From Pedobacter hartonius (GTDB lineage: Bacteria; Bacteroidota; Bacteroidia; Sphingobacteriales; Sphingobacteriaceae): DNA of 64,000 bases. Both the position numbers and the translations under genes were made by a program. Each line of letters begins with the position of its first letter. Within the stretch, counting starts at the first letter, position 1. A model generated the notes under the pieces. The model was given only the letters and a program-made list of their open reading frames with translations, did no database searches and had not been told where the DNA came from. This document shows, in pieces, positions 1-9,296 of this stretch. The stretch spans positions 248,001 through 312,000 of the forward strand of contig NZ_FNRA01000005.1 of the NCBI RefSeq assembly GCF_900107535.1, read 5' to 3'.

Positions 1-893
1 TCACTTCAAAAATATCTGATCGTACAGATGTGGTCTTGCTGCTCAATCTGGCTGATTTTAAAAATGATCCGGTAAATAAGGTGCTGGAAAATGCCTATAT
101 CACTTACCGGCTTGACCATTATATCAATTTGAAAATGGGGCAGTTCAGACCCGCTTTTGGTCTTGAAGATATGTATGCCGTAGATGTAATCAAATCCCTG
201 GATTATTCTAATCAGTACACCGCTTTTGGCAATAATGGCTGGCAGAGTTTCCAAATTGGTGCCAGCATTTACGGGGCGGTTAGCGGAGAGGTGCCTGTGA
301 AGTATGAATTCTCTATTGTAAATGGCAATGGCAGAAACCAGACTGCCGATAGCGATAACGGAAAGCACTTTTCTTCACGTGTGGAGCTGGGGCTTCAAAA
401 AAGCCTGAAAATAAAACTTGGCCTGAACGGAGGTTTGGCCACTGTTCAGAACAGCAATGTATACGCATCAGGCATAGACCTTTCCGGTGTGATACCGGTC
501 TGCAAAAAATGGTCGCTCGAAATTGAAACCGAATTTAAACAGGGCAACAACCATGTATTGTATTACGGACTGGATTCGGCAAAACGCATCGGCAGCGTAA
601 GCCAGTACCAGATGCGCGGCGTGTACTTTCTGCCGAACCTTCGCTATGCGATCAATTACCATCGCTTAAGCTCACTGGAGTTTTCCTGCAGGTATGAATA
701 TTTCGACAGGGATTTCAGGCATGCCAGTAACCCGAGGCAAACCTATACACCTATGGTCAGTGCAGAATTCCTGAAGAGTTATAACGCACGCATCCAGTTT
801 GGGGTGAACATAGATCACTACAAAAAGAATATCGCGGGAACTACCCAATACGACAATCAGCTCTTTATCCTGCAAGTACAATCAAGATTATAA
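1..893 (+). CDS. Outer-membrane porin, phosphate-selective porin O/P type (5' partial)
   Basis: The reading frame is open from base 3 at the window edge to TAA at 891-893, so the N-terminus and any signal peptide lie outside. The visible part resembles the C-terminal barrel of the OprO/OprP-like porin family: alternating hydrophobic/polar strands, a conserved GQFRPAFGLED-like segment early on, and an aromatic-rich final strand ending LFILQVQSRL, typical of outer-membrane barrels. It sits 19 bp upstream of a dicarboxylate transporter gene, which suggests that it supplies the outer-membrane step of anion uptake; this is inference from context. Substrate cannot be read from the sequence. Confidence 0.75.
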   Translation, partial: TSKISDRTDVVLLLNLADFKNDPVNKVLENAYITYRLDHYINLKMGQFRPAFGLEDMYAVDVIKSLDYSNQYTAFGNNGWQSFQIGASIYGAVSGEVPVKYEFSIVNGNGRNQTADSDNGKHFSSRVELGLQKSLKIKLGLNGGLATVQNSNVYASGIDLSGVIPVCKKWSLEIETEFKQGNNHVLYYGLDSAKRIGSVSQYQMRGVYFLPNLRYAINYHRLSSLEFSCRYEYFDRDFRHASNPRQTYTPMVSAEFLKSYNARIQFGVNIDHYKKNIAGTTQYDNQLFILQVQSRL

Positions 894-912
894 AATAATT
901 AAACGGATTCTC

Positions 913-2388
913 ATGAAAGCCAACCCCACTGCACCGGTTACAGCCGGGCCAGCTCCAGCCAAAGAAATTCAGCTGCTGCCTTTAATTATTACAGTCGCCA
1001 TAGGGCTTACTATTTGGTTTATCCCTCCTCCGGAAGGCGTTAAGCCCGACGCATGGCATTTATTAGCTATTTTTCTGGCTACGATCATCGGGATCATCTT
1101 GAAAGCTGCCAGTATGGGTACCTTATGTATGATCGCTATTGCACTGGTGGCCGTTACAGGTGTCCTTGCTCCCGGAAACCCGGCAAAATCCATCACACTG
1201 GCCCTGCGCAGTTTTGGCGACAAAGTCATCTGGCTGATCGGGATCAGTTTTTTCATTGCCCGTGGTTTTATCAAAACGGGCCTGGGCAGCAGGATCGCGT
1301 ACATTTTTATCAAGCTGTTCGGTAAAAGCCCCTTGGGTTTAGCCTACAGCCTGGGCGCTGCAGATTTGATGCTGGCGCCTGCCATACCGAGCAACACCGC
1401 AAGGGGTGGAGGAATCATCTACCCGATCATGAAATCTATGTCGATGAGTTTAGGCTCAATGCCAAATGAACCCGAAACACACCGTAAGGTGGGTTCATAC
1501 CTGACGCTGAACAGTTACTACATGAACCTGATCACCTCCGCGATATTCCTTACCGGAACAGCAAGTAACCCGATGTGCCAGAAATTTGCCGCTGATATGG
1601 GAATCCATTTCAGCTGGATGTCGTGGTTCTGGGCAGCTATCGTACCCGGCATGGCCTCAATGATCATCATTCCTTTCCTCCTCTATAAAATCTTTCCCCC
1701 TGAGCTGAAAAAAACTCCTGAGGCGCCGGCAATGGCAACCGCAAAACTGAACGAAATGGGGGCGATCACAAAAAATGAATGGCTGATGCTGCTGGCCTTT
1801 GTGATTTTACTGGTACTATGGGTAACGGGCGACTTTTTTAAGATTGACGCCACTACTACTGCTTTTATCGGACTGTCTATTTTGTTACTTACCCAGGTAT
1901 TGACATGGGAAGATGTCAAAGCAGAAAAAGGCGCCTGGGATACAATCGTGTGGTTTGCTACACTGGTTATGATGGCGGGATCACTCAATGAACTGGGCTT
2001 TATTCCTTGGTTCGGGCACCTGATCCAGACACAGCTGCTTGGCCTTTCCTGGTCGGTCGCTTTTCCGATCATCGTTGTGGTATATTTTCTCAGTCACTAT
2101 TTATTTGCCAGTGCAACAGCCCATGTTGCTGCAATGTACGCTGCTCTTTTAGCTGTAGGTGTGGCTATGGGTGTGCCTCCGTTATTACTGGCACTCATGC
2201 TTGGATTTACCGGATCACTATATGGAACGCTGACGCATTATGCGCACGGACCGGCCCCTGTATTTTTTGGAAGCGGTTATGTGGATGTTAAACGCTGGTG
2301 GACGATAGGTCTGGTGATCGGGATTGCTTTATTGGTGATCTGGATGGGAGTAGGCGGAATCTGGTGGAAAGTTACCGGTGTATATTAA
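913..2388 (+). CDS. DASS-family Na+/dicarboxylate (anion) transporter
   Basis: The 491-residue protein is rich in membrane helices and fits the divalent anion:sodium symporter family (CitT / 2-oxoglutarate-malate translocator branch). The family's two substrate/Na+ motifs are recognisable: PAIPSNTARGG about residue 155 and SATAHVAA about residue 395, followed by a GxLTHYAHGPAPVFFGSGY segment. Members move C4-dicarboxylates, 2-oxoglutarate, citrate or tartrate across the inner membrane. Its stop codon directly abuts the next gene (sdhC), and a porin lies 19 bp upstream, so uptake of succinate or a related acid coupled to its oxidation is a reasonable reading. The exact substrate is unproven. 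Confidence 0.88.
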   Translation: MKANPTAPVTAGPAPAKEIQLLPLIITVAIGLTIWFIPPPEGVKPDAWHLLAIFLATIIGIILKAASMGTLCMIAIALVAVTGVLAPGNPAKSITLALRSFGDKVIWLIGISFFIARGFIKTGLGSRIAYIFIKLFGKSPLGLAYSLGAADLMLAPAIPSNTARGGGIIYPIMKSMSMSLGSMPNEPETHRKVGSYLTLNSYYMNLITSAIFLTGTASNPMCQKFAADMGIHFSWMSWFWAAIVPGMASMIIIPFLLYKIFPPELKKTPEAPAMATAKLNEMGAITKNEWLMLLAFVILLVLWVTGDFFKIDATTTAFIGLSILLLTQVLTWEDVKAEKGAWDTIVWFATLVMMAGSLNELGFIPWFGHLIQTQLLGLSWSVAFPIIVVVYFLSHYLFASATAHVAAMYAALLAVGVAMGVPPLLLALMLGFTGSLYGTLTHYAHGPAPVFFGSGYVDVKRWWTIGLVIGIALLVIWMGVGGIWWKVTGVY

Positions 2389-2409
2389 ATGATATTAAAT
2401 AGATTATAT

Positions 2410-3093
2410 ATGAAAGTAGCCATTTTAAAAAGCACCTTGTCACGAAAAAACCTGATGGCCCTCACGGGACTGTTCCTTTGTTTTTTCCTCGTGATCCATT
2501 TGCTGGGGAACCTGCAATTGCTGCTGCCGGCGGAGCGTGCGGAAGGAAGTTTTAATTATTACTCAGACCTGCTGTCGGGCAATATCTTTATCATGATGAT
2601 CTCCTATGTGCTGTACTTTTCGCTGATCGCGCATGCGGTGGATGCACTGGTGATTACGCTTAAAAATAAAAAAGTAGCGGCTAAATATGTTTATGACGAC
2701 CGTAAGCAGGTGAGCAAATGGTATTCCAGGAATATGGGAATACTGGGAACAATACTGCTGATCTTCCTGGTGCTGCATTTCAAAGATTTCTGGTACCTGT
2801 ATAAGTTCGGGGCTGTCCCGGTTGACAAGGAAGGATATAAAAACCTTTATGTGGTGGTGTTATATGCTTTTAAGTCCTGGTGGTATGTGTTGTTATATGT
2901 ATGTGCAATGCTGGCCCTTGGTTACCATTTGCTGCATGGTTTTAAAAGCGCAGTCAGGACCCTGGGCTTGTACCATCCGCGTTATGCCTCATATGTGCAA
3001 ATCTTTGGAGTGATTTATAGTTACGCGATCACCATAGGGTTTTCGGTTATTCCCGTTTACGTTCACCTTACTCAATATGGATTATGGAATTAG
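2410..3093 (+). CDS. sdhC: Succinate dehydrogenase/fumarate reductase cytochrome b558 subunit
   Basis: This di-heme membrane anchor has five predicted helices and belongs to the b558 family of single-anchor Sdh/Frd complexes, which have no SdhD. The family signature near the N-terminus ([20 protein letters not shown]) and several conserved histidines in the helices, the heme-ligand candidates, are present. I prefer ATG 2410 because it places the usual short N-terminus before that signature; an ATG at 2389, touching the upstream stop, would add seven residues. The gene overlaps sdhA by 10 bp, so translation is probably coupled. Confidence 0.9.
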   Translation: MKVAILKSTLSRKNLMALTGLFLCFFLVIHLLGNLQLLLPAERAEGSFNYYSDLLSGNIFIMMISYVLYFSLIAHAVDALVITLKNKKVAAKYVYDDRKQVSKWYSRNMGILGTILLIFLVLHFKDFWYLYKFGAVPVDKEGYKNLYVVVLYAFKSWWYVLLYVCAMLALGYHLLHGFKSAVRTLGLYHPRYASYVQIFGVIYSYAITIGFSVIPVYVHLTQYGLWN

Positions 3094-5000
3094 ATGCTAA
3101 GATCCCGGAAGGGCCACTGGAAGATAAATGGAGTTTTTATAAGGCGCATGCCAGGCTGGTAAACCCGGCGAACCGTAAAAAATTACCTGTTATCATTGTA
3201 GGTACAGGGCTCTCCGGCGCTTCGGCAGCGGCCTCTCTGGCTGAACAGGGGTATTCGGTACAGTCATTCTGTTTCCAGGATTCTGCCCGAAGGGCACATT
3301 CTGTGGCTGCACAGGGAGGAGTAAATGCGGCAAAGAATTATCAGAATGACGGAGACTCGGTTTACCGCATGTTTTATGATACGCTGAAAGGGGGCGACTT
3401 CAGGGCGAGGGAAGCAAATGTTTACCGTTTGGCAGAATGTTCACTCAGCCTGATTGACCAGGCAGTTGCCCAGGGCGTTCCCTTTGCAAGGGAGTATGGA
3501 GGTTATTTAAGCAACCGATCATTTGGCGGGGTGCAGGTAAGCCGTACATTTTATGCCAGGGGACAAACCGGGCAGCAATTGCTGCTGGGCGCCTATCAGT
3601 CGCTGATGCGGCAGGTGGAACTGGGAAAAGTTAAGTTATACAGCCGGCATGAAATGCTGGACCTGGTGGTCATCGATGGGAAGGCTAAAGGGATCATCGC
3701 CCGCAACCTGGATACCGGGGCAATTGAACGTTATGCTGCCGAGGCCGTGGTGATTGCCACGGGCGGGTTCGGAAAGATCTACTATTTATCTACCCTCGCT
3801 ATGGGCTGCAATGGCTCTGCCATATGGAGGGCACATAAACGGGGAGCATTGATGGCCTGCCCAAGCTGGACGCAGATCCATCCTACCTGTTTACCACAGG
3901 CCGGGGATTACCAGTCTAAGTTAACACTGATGTCCGAATCCCTGCGTAATGACGGGCGTATCTGGGTGCCAAAACTGACAGATGAAAAACGGGCGGCGAA
4001 TGATATTCCCGAAGAAGAAAGGGATTATTACCTGGAGAGACGTTACCCTTCTTTCGGAAACCTGGCACCCAGGGATATCTCTTCGAGGGCCGCTAAAGAG
4101 AGAATTGATGCCGGCTTTGGCGTGGGCACACAGCACAATGCAGTGTACCTTGATTTTTCAAAAGCAATCAAAGAGCAGGGATTGGATAAGGTGAAAGAAA
4201 AATATGGGAACCTTTTTTCCATGTACAAGAAGATCACCGCCGATGATGCCTATGAAGCACCGATGAAGATCTCGCCGGCAGCCCATTTTTCTATGGGTGG
4301 TCTCTGGGTAGACTATGAGCTGATGACTACCATCCCAGGCCTTTTTGCGGTAGGTGAGGCTAATTTTGCTGATCACGGAGCTAACAGGCTCGGTGCAAAT
4401 TCTTTGCTTCAGGCATGTGTGGACGGCTATTTTATTCTTCCTTATACCATTGCCAACTATCTGGCAGGAGAATTAAAAGCTGAAAAGGTTAGCGTTAAAC
4501 ATCCGCAATTTGAAGTGGCCGAAAGGGAAGTTACTGAACAGCTGGAAAGGCTGATGGCCATTAAAGGGACAAAAACGGCCGATCAGTTCCATAAGGAACT
4601 CGGGAAGCTGTTGTACGACAAATGCGGCTTGTCACGTTCTGCAGCTGGTCTGAATGAGGCTATCCTGGGTATACAGAAACTGCATCATGAGTTTTATACG
4701 CAGCTGATCGTTCCCGGTACTGCCGGAGAGATCAATGCTGAACTGGAAAAAGCGGGCAGGGTAGCCGATTACCTGGAGATAGCCGAGTTGATGTGCCATG
4801 ATGCACTGAGCCGTGAAGAATCCTGCGGGGCTCATTTCAGGGAAGAATACCAGACGGCCGATGGAGAAGCTTTAAGAAATGACGAAAAGTTCTGCTATGT
4901 ATCTGCCTGGGAATGGACAGGTACGGATGCTGCTCCTGTTTTGCATCCTGAGCCCTTAGTGTTTGAATTTATCAAATTATCAGTTAGAAGTTATACTTAG
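3084..5000 (+). CDS. sdhA: Succinate dehydrogenase/fumarate reductase flavoprotein subunit
   Basis: The 638-residue flavoprotein oxidises succinate to fumarate, or does the reverse, on the cytoplasmic face of the membrane. Residues 36-47 form the dinucleotide fold ([12 protein letters not shown]). His72 in [10 protein letters not shown] is the expected covalent FAD attachment site. Catalytic-site motifs follow: [17 protein letters not shown] with the proton-shuttle arginine, and [13 protein letters not shown] near the FAD. The start overlaps sdhC by 10 bp and the stop is 4 bp before sdhB. Some stretches, such as [20 protein letters not shown], look diverged from the usual Bacteroidota housekeeping SdhA as I remember it, so this could be a second, transporter-linked copy. 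Confidence 0.93.
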   Translation: MELDAKIPEGPLEDKWSFYKAHARLVNPANRKKLPVIIVGTGLSGASAAASLAEQGYSVQSFCFQDSARRAHSVAAQGGVNAAKNYQNDGDSVYRMFYDTLKGGDFRAREANVYRLAECSLSLIDQAVAQGVPFAREYGGYLSNRSFGGVQVSRTFYARGQTGQQLLLGAYQSLMRQVELGKVKLYSRHEMLDLVVIDGKAKGIIARNLDTGAIERYAAEAVVIATGGFGKIYYLSTLAMGCNGSAIWRAHKRGALMACPSWTQIHPTCLPQAGDYQSKLTLMSESLRNDGRIWVPKLTDEKRAANDIPEEERDYYLERRYPSFGNLAPRDISSRAAKERIDAGFGVGTQHNAVYLDFSKAIKEQGLDKVKEKYGNLFSMYKKITADDAYEAPMKISPAAHFSMGGLWVDYELMTTIPGLFAVGEANFADHGANRLGANSLLQACVDGYFILPYTIANYLAGELKAEKVSVKHPQFEVAEREVTEQLERLMAIKGTKTADQFHKELGKLLYDKCGLSRSAAGLNEAILGIQKLHHEFYTQLIVPGTAGEINAELEKAGRVADYLEIAELMCHDALSREESCGAHFREEYQTADGEALRNDEKFCYVSAWEWTGTDAAPVLHPEPLVFEFIKLSVRSYT

Positions 5001-5004
5001 AATC

Positions 5005-5751
5005 ATGAAGATACATCTCAAAATATGGCGTCAGAAAAACGCCGCTGCTGAAGGAAAAATGGTTGACTATGACCTGGATAAGGTAGACGTGCATATGTCT
5101 TTCCTCGAAATGATGGATACACTTAATGAACAGCTGATCTTAAAGGGAGAAATACCCGTTGAATTTGACCATGACTGCAGGGAAGGGATCTGCGGGGCCT
5201 GCGGCATGATGATTAACGGGCAGGCACACGGCCCGGTTGCGGGGTTAACAGCCTGCCAATTGCACATGCGGGAATTTAAAGACGGAGAAACAATTTATGT
5301 GGAACCATTCAGGGCACTTGCCTTCCCTGTAAAGCGGGATCTGAAAATTGACCGCTCTGCATTTGACCGTATTATACAGTCTGGCGGTTTCATCTCTGCC
5401 AATACCGGGCAGCCTGCGGAGGCAAATACGCTGCTGGTCACACATGAAGAGGCTGAATCTGCGTTTGACTCTGCCGCCTGCATCGGCTGCGGTGCCTGTG
5501 TGGCTACCTGTAAGAATTCAAGCGCGGCATTGTTCACCTCGGCGAAGATCTCCCATTTGGCCAAACTTCCGCAGGGCGAAAAGGAAACTGCAAAGCGGGT
5601 GTTAAAGATGGTAACCAGGATGGATGCCGAGGGCTTTGGGCATTGCAGTAACACGGAAGCCTGCGAAGTAAAGTGCCCGCAGGGGATATCAGTGCTGAAC
5701 ATTGCGCGGATGAACTGGGAATATACAAAGGCAGCAGTATTAAAAGATTAA
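5005..5751 (+). CDS. sdhB: Succinate dehydrogenase/fumarate reductase iron-sulfur subunit
   Basis: The 248-residue protein carries electrons from the SdhA flavin to the b558 anchor. A plant-ferredoxin-like [2Fe-2S] site is visible in DCREGICGACGM plus a later TACQ cysteine. The [4Fe-4S]/[3Fe-4S] sites follow in ACIGCGACVATCKN and CSNTEACEVKCPQGI. ATG 5005, 4 bp after the sdhA stop, is taken as the start; a TTG at 4963 in the same frame would lie inside sdhA and adds nothing conserved. It is the last gene of the porin-DASS-sdhCAB block. Confidence 0.93.
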   Translation: MKIHLKIWRQKNAAAEGKMVDYDLDKVDVHMSFLEMMDTLNEQLILKGEIPVEFDHDCREGICGACGMMINGQAHGPVAGLTACQLHMREFKDGETIYVEPFRALAFPVKRDLKIDRSAFDRIIQSGGFISANTGQPAEANTLLVTHEEAESAFDSAACIGCGACVATCKNSSAALFTSAKISHLAKLPQGEKETAKRVLKMVTRMDAEGFGHCSNTEACEVKCPQGISVLNIARMNWEYTKAAVLKD

Positions 5752-5988
5752 AATATTTATATGTTGATGTAGCGTTTCGATTATTGACTGCGTTTTATGA
5801 TCAGGTTAGGGTTCAAAATCATTACATGCGATGAAGTAGCTGCTATATTTCTTTGGTGTGTTTTGTTATTGCCTTCTATAATGTGGTGTTTAGGAAGGCT
5901 GGAATTTAGCCTGCATATTTACGTTGTATGAATGATTTTGAATAAAATGAGTTAAATAATTCCGTTACACACACAAATGGACGCAATA

Positions 5989-6024
5989 GCCCCCCGGTCT
6001 AAGGACTGAGGGGCGTTGTTTTTT
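5989..6024 (+). terminator. Probable rho-independent terminator downstream of sdhB
   Basis: A GCCCC/GGGGC stem (5989-5993 with 6010-6014), extended imperfectly by flanking CAA/TTG, is followed by a T-rich run (6015-6024). It lies 238 bp past the sdhB stop, so it could end the sdh transcript or a small RNA made in the spacer. Confidence 0.5.
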
Positions 6025-6152
6025 ACAGGGTTACCTGATGAGGGGCTTTCCGGCGGTCCCAGGTAACGTTTTGAATCGGGTAGTCTAAGGCTTCGGTGGA
6101 AGCGGTTCCAGGTCAGATTAGTAAAGCCCTTCACATTTTCAGGTGAGCTTTT

Positions 6153-6194
6153 ACGTAAAAATCCCCTTGTTTTACACAAGAGGATTTTTTACGT
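6153..6194. terminator. Bidirectional terminator between sdhB and the xyl operon
   Basis: The 17-base arms ACGTAAAAATCCCCTTG and AAGAGGATTTTTTACGT (one G:U pair) enclose an 8-base loop. Because A and T tracts flank the GC-rich core on both sides, the hairpin can act on either strand. It lies 24 bp past the stop of the minus-strand symporter gene. Confidence 0.75.
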
Positions 6195-6218
6195 ATAATA
6201 CTGTTTAAACAGTATATC

Positions 6219-7907
6219 TTACCAGAAAATCGTGTAAAGCGCAACGATCACACCTATGATCAGTACAGCACCAACCGTAAAACCTGGTGTTGTTTTGAAC
6301 ATGCCCCTGTCGATCTCCAGACCTTTCGGGTTCACACCATTTCTGTTCTCAAACAGACTGATGATATACATTGCAACGATACAGATCGCGAATACAAAAC
6401 CCATCCTGTCAAGGAAAGGGATTTCATATAACATGCTGCCATCTTTTTGTTCAACCAGTTTGGAGAAACCTATCGGGTTTAAACACTGAAGGTTTGCAAA
6501 CGATGGAAGTATTTTAAATCCTACAGACATCAGGAAGCCTCCTATCGTTGCAAATAATGCAGCATTTGAAGTCGTCCTTTTCCAGAAGAAGCCCAGGATG
6601 AACATCGCAAAGATACCCGGCGATACAAAACCTGTGTACTCCTGTATAAACTGGAAACCTCCTTTTTTATCGATGCCCAGCTGAGGGGCAATGATGATGG
6701 CAAGGATCATGGCTACGATCACTGTGATCCTTCCGATGATCACCTGTTTATTCTCATCCGCATCTTTGTTGATTACTTTTTTGTAAACATCAAGCGTAAA
6801 AATCGTTGCAATACTATTTGCCTTTCCTGCCAGTGAAGCCACAATAGCAGCCGTCAATGCAGCAAAAGACAAACCTTTAAGACCAGCGGGAAGTAAGTTC
6901 AGCAGTACGGGATAAGCCGAATCTGCATTGAGGGAACCATCCTTCAGCATATCCGTCTGGAATGATCCGGCGCCTTCTTTGTACAATACATATGCCGCAA
7001 TCCCGGGTAAAACCACGATCACAGGCATCAGTAATTTCAAGGCAGCAGCAAATAACAGTCCGCCCCTTGCGGTTTTTAAATCTGCACCCAGTGCTCTTTG
7101 CGTGATGTATTGGTTACAGCCCCAGTAGTTCAGGTTCACGATCCACATCCCACCGATCAATACCGATAATCCCGGCAGATCCATATAGTGCGGGTTCTCC
7201 TTATGGAAGATCATCTGGAAGTGGTCTACAGCCTTTTCCTTGATCAGTCCCAGTCCGTTAAGTACACCTGTGGTGCCGAAATGGGCAGATACCAGCTGTA
7301 AAGCCAGGTACGTTGTTGCGAGTCCTCCGAGAATTAAAAAGAATACCTGGATCACATCCGTGTAGCCGATCACCTTCATTCCCCCCAGGGTAATGATCAC
7401 CGCAAATACCGACAGGATGTACATACAGGCTGTGGTATTGATTCCTGAGATACTGTTAATGGCCAGTGCACCCAGATACAGGATAGAGGTCAGGTTGACG
7501 ACTACATATAACAACAGCCAGAAGATGGCCATGATCATGGCTACGGTACTGTTATAACGTTGTCCGAGAAATTGTGGCATTGTATAGATCTTGTTCTTGA
7601 TATATACAGGGATGAAGAACGTAGCTACGATGATCAGCGTAGCCGCAGCCATCCATTCATAGGTTGCGATGGCCAGGCCCATGGTAAAGCCTGAACCGCT
7701 CATTCCGATAAACTGCTCTGCAGAGATATTGGAAGCAATAAGGGAGGCGCCGATGGCCCACCAGGTTAAAGAGTCTTTTGCCAGGAAGAAATCTTTTGAG
7801 TTTTCTGCCTGCGCCTGCTTTTTACGGTAAACTGTCCAGCCGTACAGCGCTACAACAAGGAAGTAAACCAGGAAAACGACGTAGTCGTATGTGCCTAATG
7901 AATGCAT
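6219..7907 (-). CDS. Sodium/sugar symporter (SSS family, vSGLT-like), probable xylose uptake
   Basis: The 562-residue protein has about fourteen hydrophobic helices and is close in pattern to Vibrio vSGLT: ISAEQFIGMSGSGF in the first helices, YEWMAA, and QYITQRALGA near the middle. Members carry sugars into the cytoplasm with Na+. It is the last gene of a minus-strand unit, 35 bp downstream of xylA and downstream of xylB, so xylose is the likely substrate; that assignment rests on context. A strong bidirectional terminator follows it at 6153-6194. Confidence 0.9.
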   Translation of the reverse strand: MHSLGTYDYVVFLVYFLVVALYGWTVYRKKQAQAENSKDFFLAKDSLTWWAIGASLIASNISAEQFIGMSGSGFTMGLAIATYEWMAAATLIIVATFFIPVYIKNKIYTMPQFLGQRYNSTVAMIMAIFWLLLYVVVNLTSILYLGALAINSISGINTTACMYILSVFAVIITLGGMKVIGYTDVIQVFFLILGGLATTYLALQLVSAHFGTTGVLNGLGLIKEKAVDHFQMIFHKENPHYMDLPGLSVLIGGMWIVNLNYWGCNQYITQRALGADLKTARGGLLFAAALKLLMPVIVVLPGIAAYVLYKEGAGSFQTDMLKDGSLNADSAYPVLLNLLPAGLKGLSFAALTAAIVASLAGKANSIATIFTLDVYKKVINKDADENKQVIIGRITVIVAMILAIIIAPQLGIDKKGGFQFIQEYTGFVSPGIFAMFILGFFWKRTTSNAALFATIGGFLMSVGFKILPSFANLQCLNPIGFSKLVEQKDGSMLYEIPFLDRMGFVFAICIVAMYIISLFENRNGVNPKGLEIDRGMFKTTPGFTVGAVLIIGVIVALYTIFW

Positions 7908-7942
7908 AGATTAATGGGGTTATATTTGGATTATATTTTGGG

Positions 7943-9274
7943 TTAAATATACCTATTTACAATGTTCTCCAGCAACTCTTGTTTTCCGCTCAGTGTTTCA
8001 GGCTCGCCTTTCTCCAAAGCATAGGCTGAAAGGTCTTCCAGCGTGAGTTTTCCGCTCTCAAAATCTTTACCTGCGCCGCTGTCAAATGAAGCATATCTCT
8101 CCGTTCTTATCTTTTTATAGTCAGATTTCTGAAGGATATTGTCAGCAGTGATGAGTGCCCTTGCAAAAGTATCCATTCCACCGATGTGGGCATAGAACAG
8201 GTCGGCCGCGTCGGTAGAATTTCTTCTGATCTTGGCGTCAAAGTTCACACCACCACCTTTTAAGCCACCGGCTTCCAGGAATATGAGCATAGTTTCTGTC
8301 AGCTCATTGATATCATTCGGGAACTGATCCGTATCCCATCCATTCTGATAATCACCCCTGTTGGCATCCATAGAGCCCAGCAGGCCTGCATCGGCAGCTA
8401 CCTGAACCTCATGCTGGAAAGTATGGCCGGCAAGCGTGGCGTGGTTCACTTCAAGATTGAGTTTGAAATCCTCCATCAGGTCATACTGACGAAGGAAACT
8501 GATGACAGTAGCTGCATCATAGTCATACTGGTGTTTGGTAGGCTCACATGGTTTAGGCTCCACTAAGAAAGTACCTTTGAATCCTTGTTTGCGTGCATAA
8601 TCTTTCGAAGTATGTAAGAATTTAGCCAGGTGTTCCTGTTCGCGTTTCATATTGGTGTTCAGCAGGGTCATATACCCTTCACGGCCACCCCAGAATACAT
8701 AATTTTCTCCGCCAAGGGCGATGGTAGCATCCATTGCAAATTTCACCTGTGCGGCGCCATGTGCCAGTACATGGAAATTCGGGTTGGTAGATGCACCGTT
8801 CATATACCTGCGGTGCGAGAAGAGGTTGGCAGTTCCCCATAATAGTTTTACACCGCTTGCTGCCTGTTTTTGTTTAGCATATTCCACTAAAGCCTGCAGG
8901 CGGCGTTCATTGTCTTTTACATCATTGGTATAATCTACCACATCCACATCGTGGAAACAATAGAAGGGAAGATTCATTTTGGTCAGGAACTCAAAAGCGG
9001 CGTCCATTTTGTCTTTTGCCCTTTCTACCGCATCTGTTTTTTCGTTCCATGGGTGAATGATCGTCGCCTCTCCAAAAGGGTCTCCCCCGGTAGCCGCAAA
9101 AGAATGCCAGTAGGCACCGGCAAAGCGCAGGTGGTCTTTCAGGGTTTTTCCTGCAACAATTCTATTTTCATCGTACCAGCGGAAAGCCAGTGGGTTATCT
9201 GAATCTGCGCCTTCGAACTTTACCTGTCCGATTCCTTTGAAGAATTCTTTGTCTCCCGTAATTACATTTGTCAT
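7943..9274 (-). CDS. xylA: Xylose isomerase (class II)
   Basis: The 443-residue enzyme converts D-xylose to D-xylulose in the cytoplasm, and its length matches the long class II isomerases. The metal and catalytic sites are visible: YCFHDVDV (His108), [32 protein letters not shown] with metal ligands, MDANRGD, and [15 protein letters not shown] on the minus strand at 9272-9274 gives the normal N-terminus. It lies 22 bp downstream of xylB and 35 bp upstream of the symporter gene, so the three are probably co-transcribed. Confidence 0.96.
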   Translation of the reverse strand: MTNVITGDKEFFKGIGQVKFEGADSDNPLAFRWYDENRIVAGKTLKDHLRFAGAYWHSFAATGGDPFGEATIIHPWNEKTDAVERAKDKMDAAFEFLTKMNLPFYCFHDVDVVDYTNDVKDNERRLQALVEYAKQKQAASGVKLLWGTANLFSHRRYMNGASTNPNFHVLAHGAAQVKFAMDATIALGGENYVFWGGREGYMTLLNTNMKREQEHLAKFLHTSKDYARKQGFKGTFLVEPKPCEPTKHQYDYDAATVISFLRQYDLMEDFKLNLEVNHATLAGHTFQHEVQVAADAGLLGSMDANRGDYQNGWDTDQFPNDINELTETMLIFLEAGGLKGGGVNFDAKIRRNSTDAADLFYAHIGGMDTFARALITADNILQKSDYKKIRTERYASFDSGAGKDFESGKLTLEDLSAYALEKGEPETLSGKQELLENIVNRYI

Positions 9275-9296
9275 ATGAACTCGTTTATATTTAATG

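Larger units (their letters stand above)
5752..6218. other. 467-bp gene-free spacer with a multi-hairpin block
   Basis: No convincing coding sequence is seen. The first 230 bases are AT-rich and featureless. From 5989 on, four separate stem-loops occur in about 200 bases: 5989-6014 followed by a T-run, GTTACCTG/CAGGTAAC arms at 6030-6037 and 6060-6067, GCTTC/GAAGC at 6090-6103, and a long terminator at 6153-6194. The octamer GTCTAAGG occurs twice (5997-6004 and 6083-6090). It could be a small structured RNA, a degenerate repeat element or stacked terminators. Confidence 0.4.

Noticed and set aside
5952..6179. A 75-codon minus-strand frame in the sdhB-xyl spacer
   Set aside because: It runs through several hairpins and terminators and has no promoter or protein-like conservation; better explained as a structured spacer.
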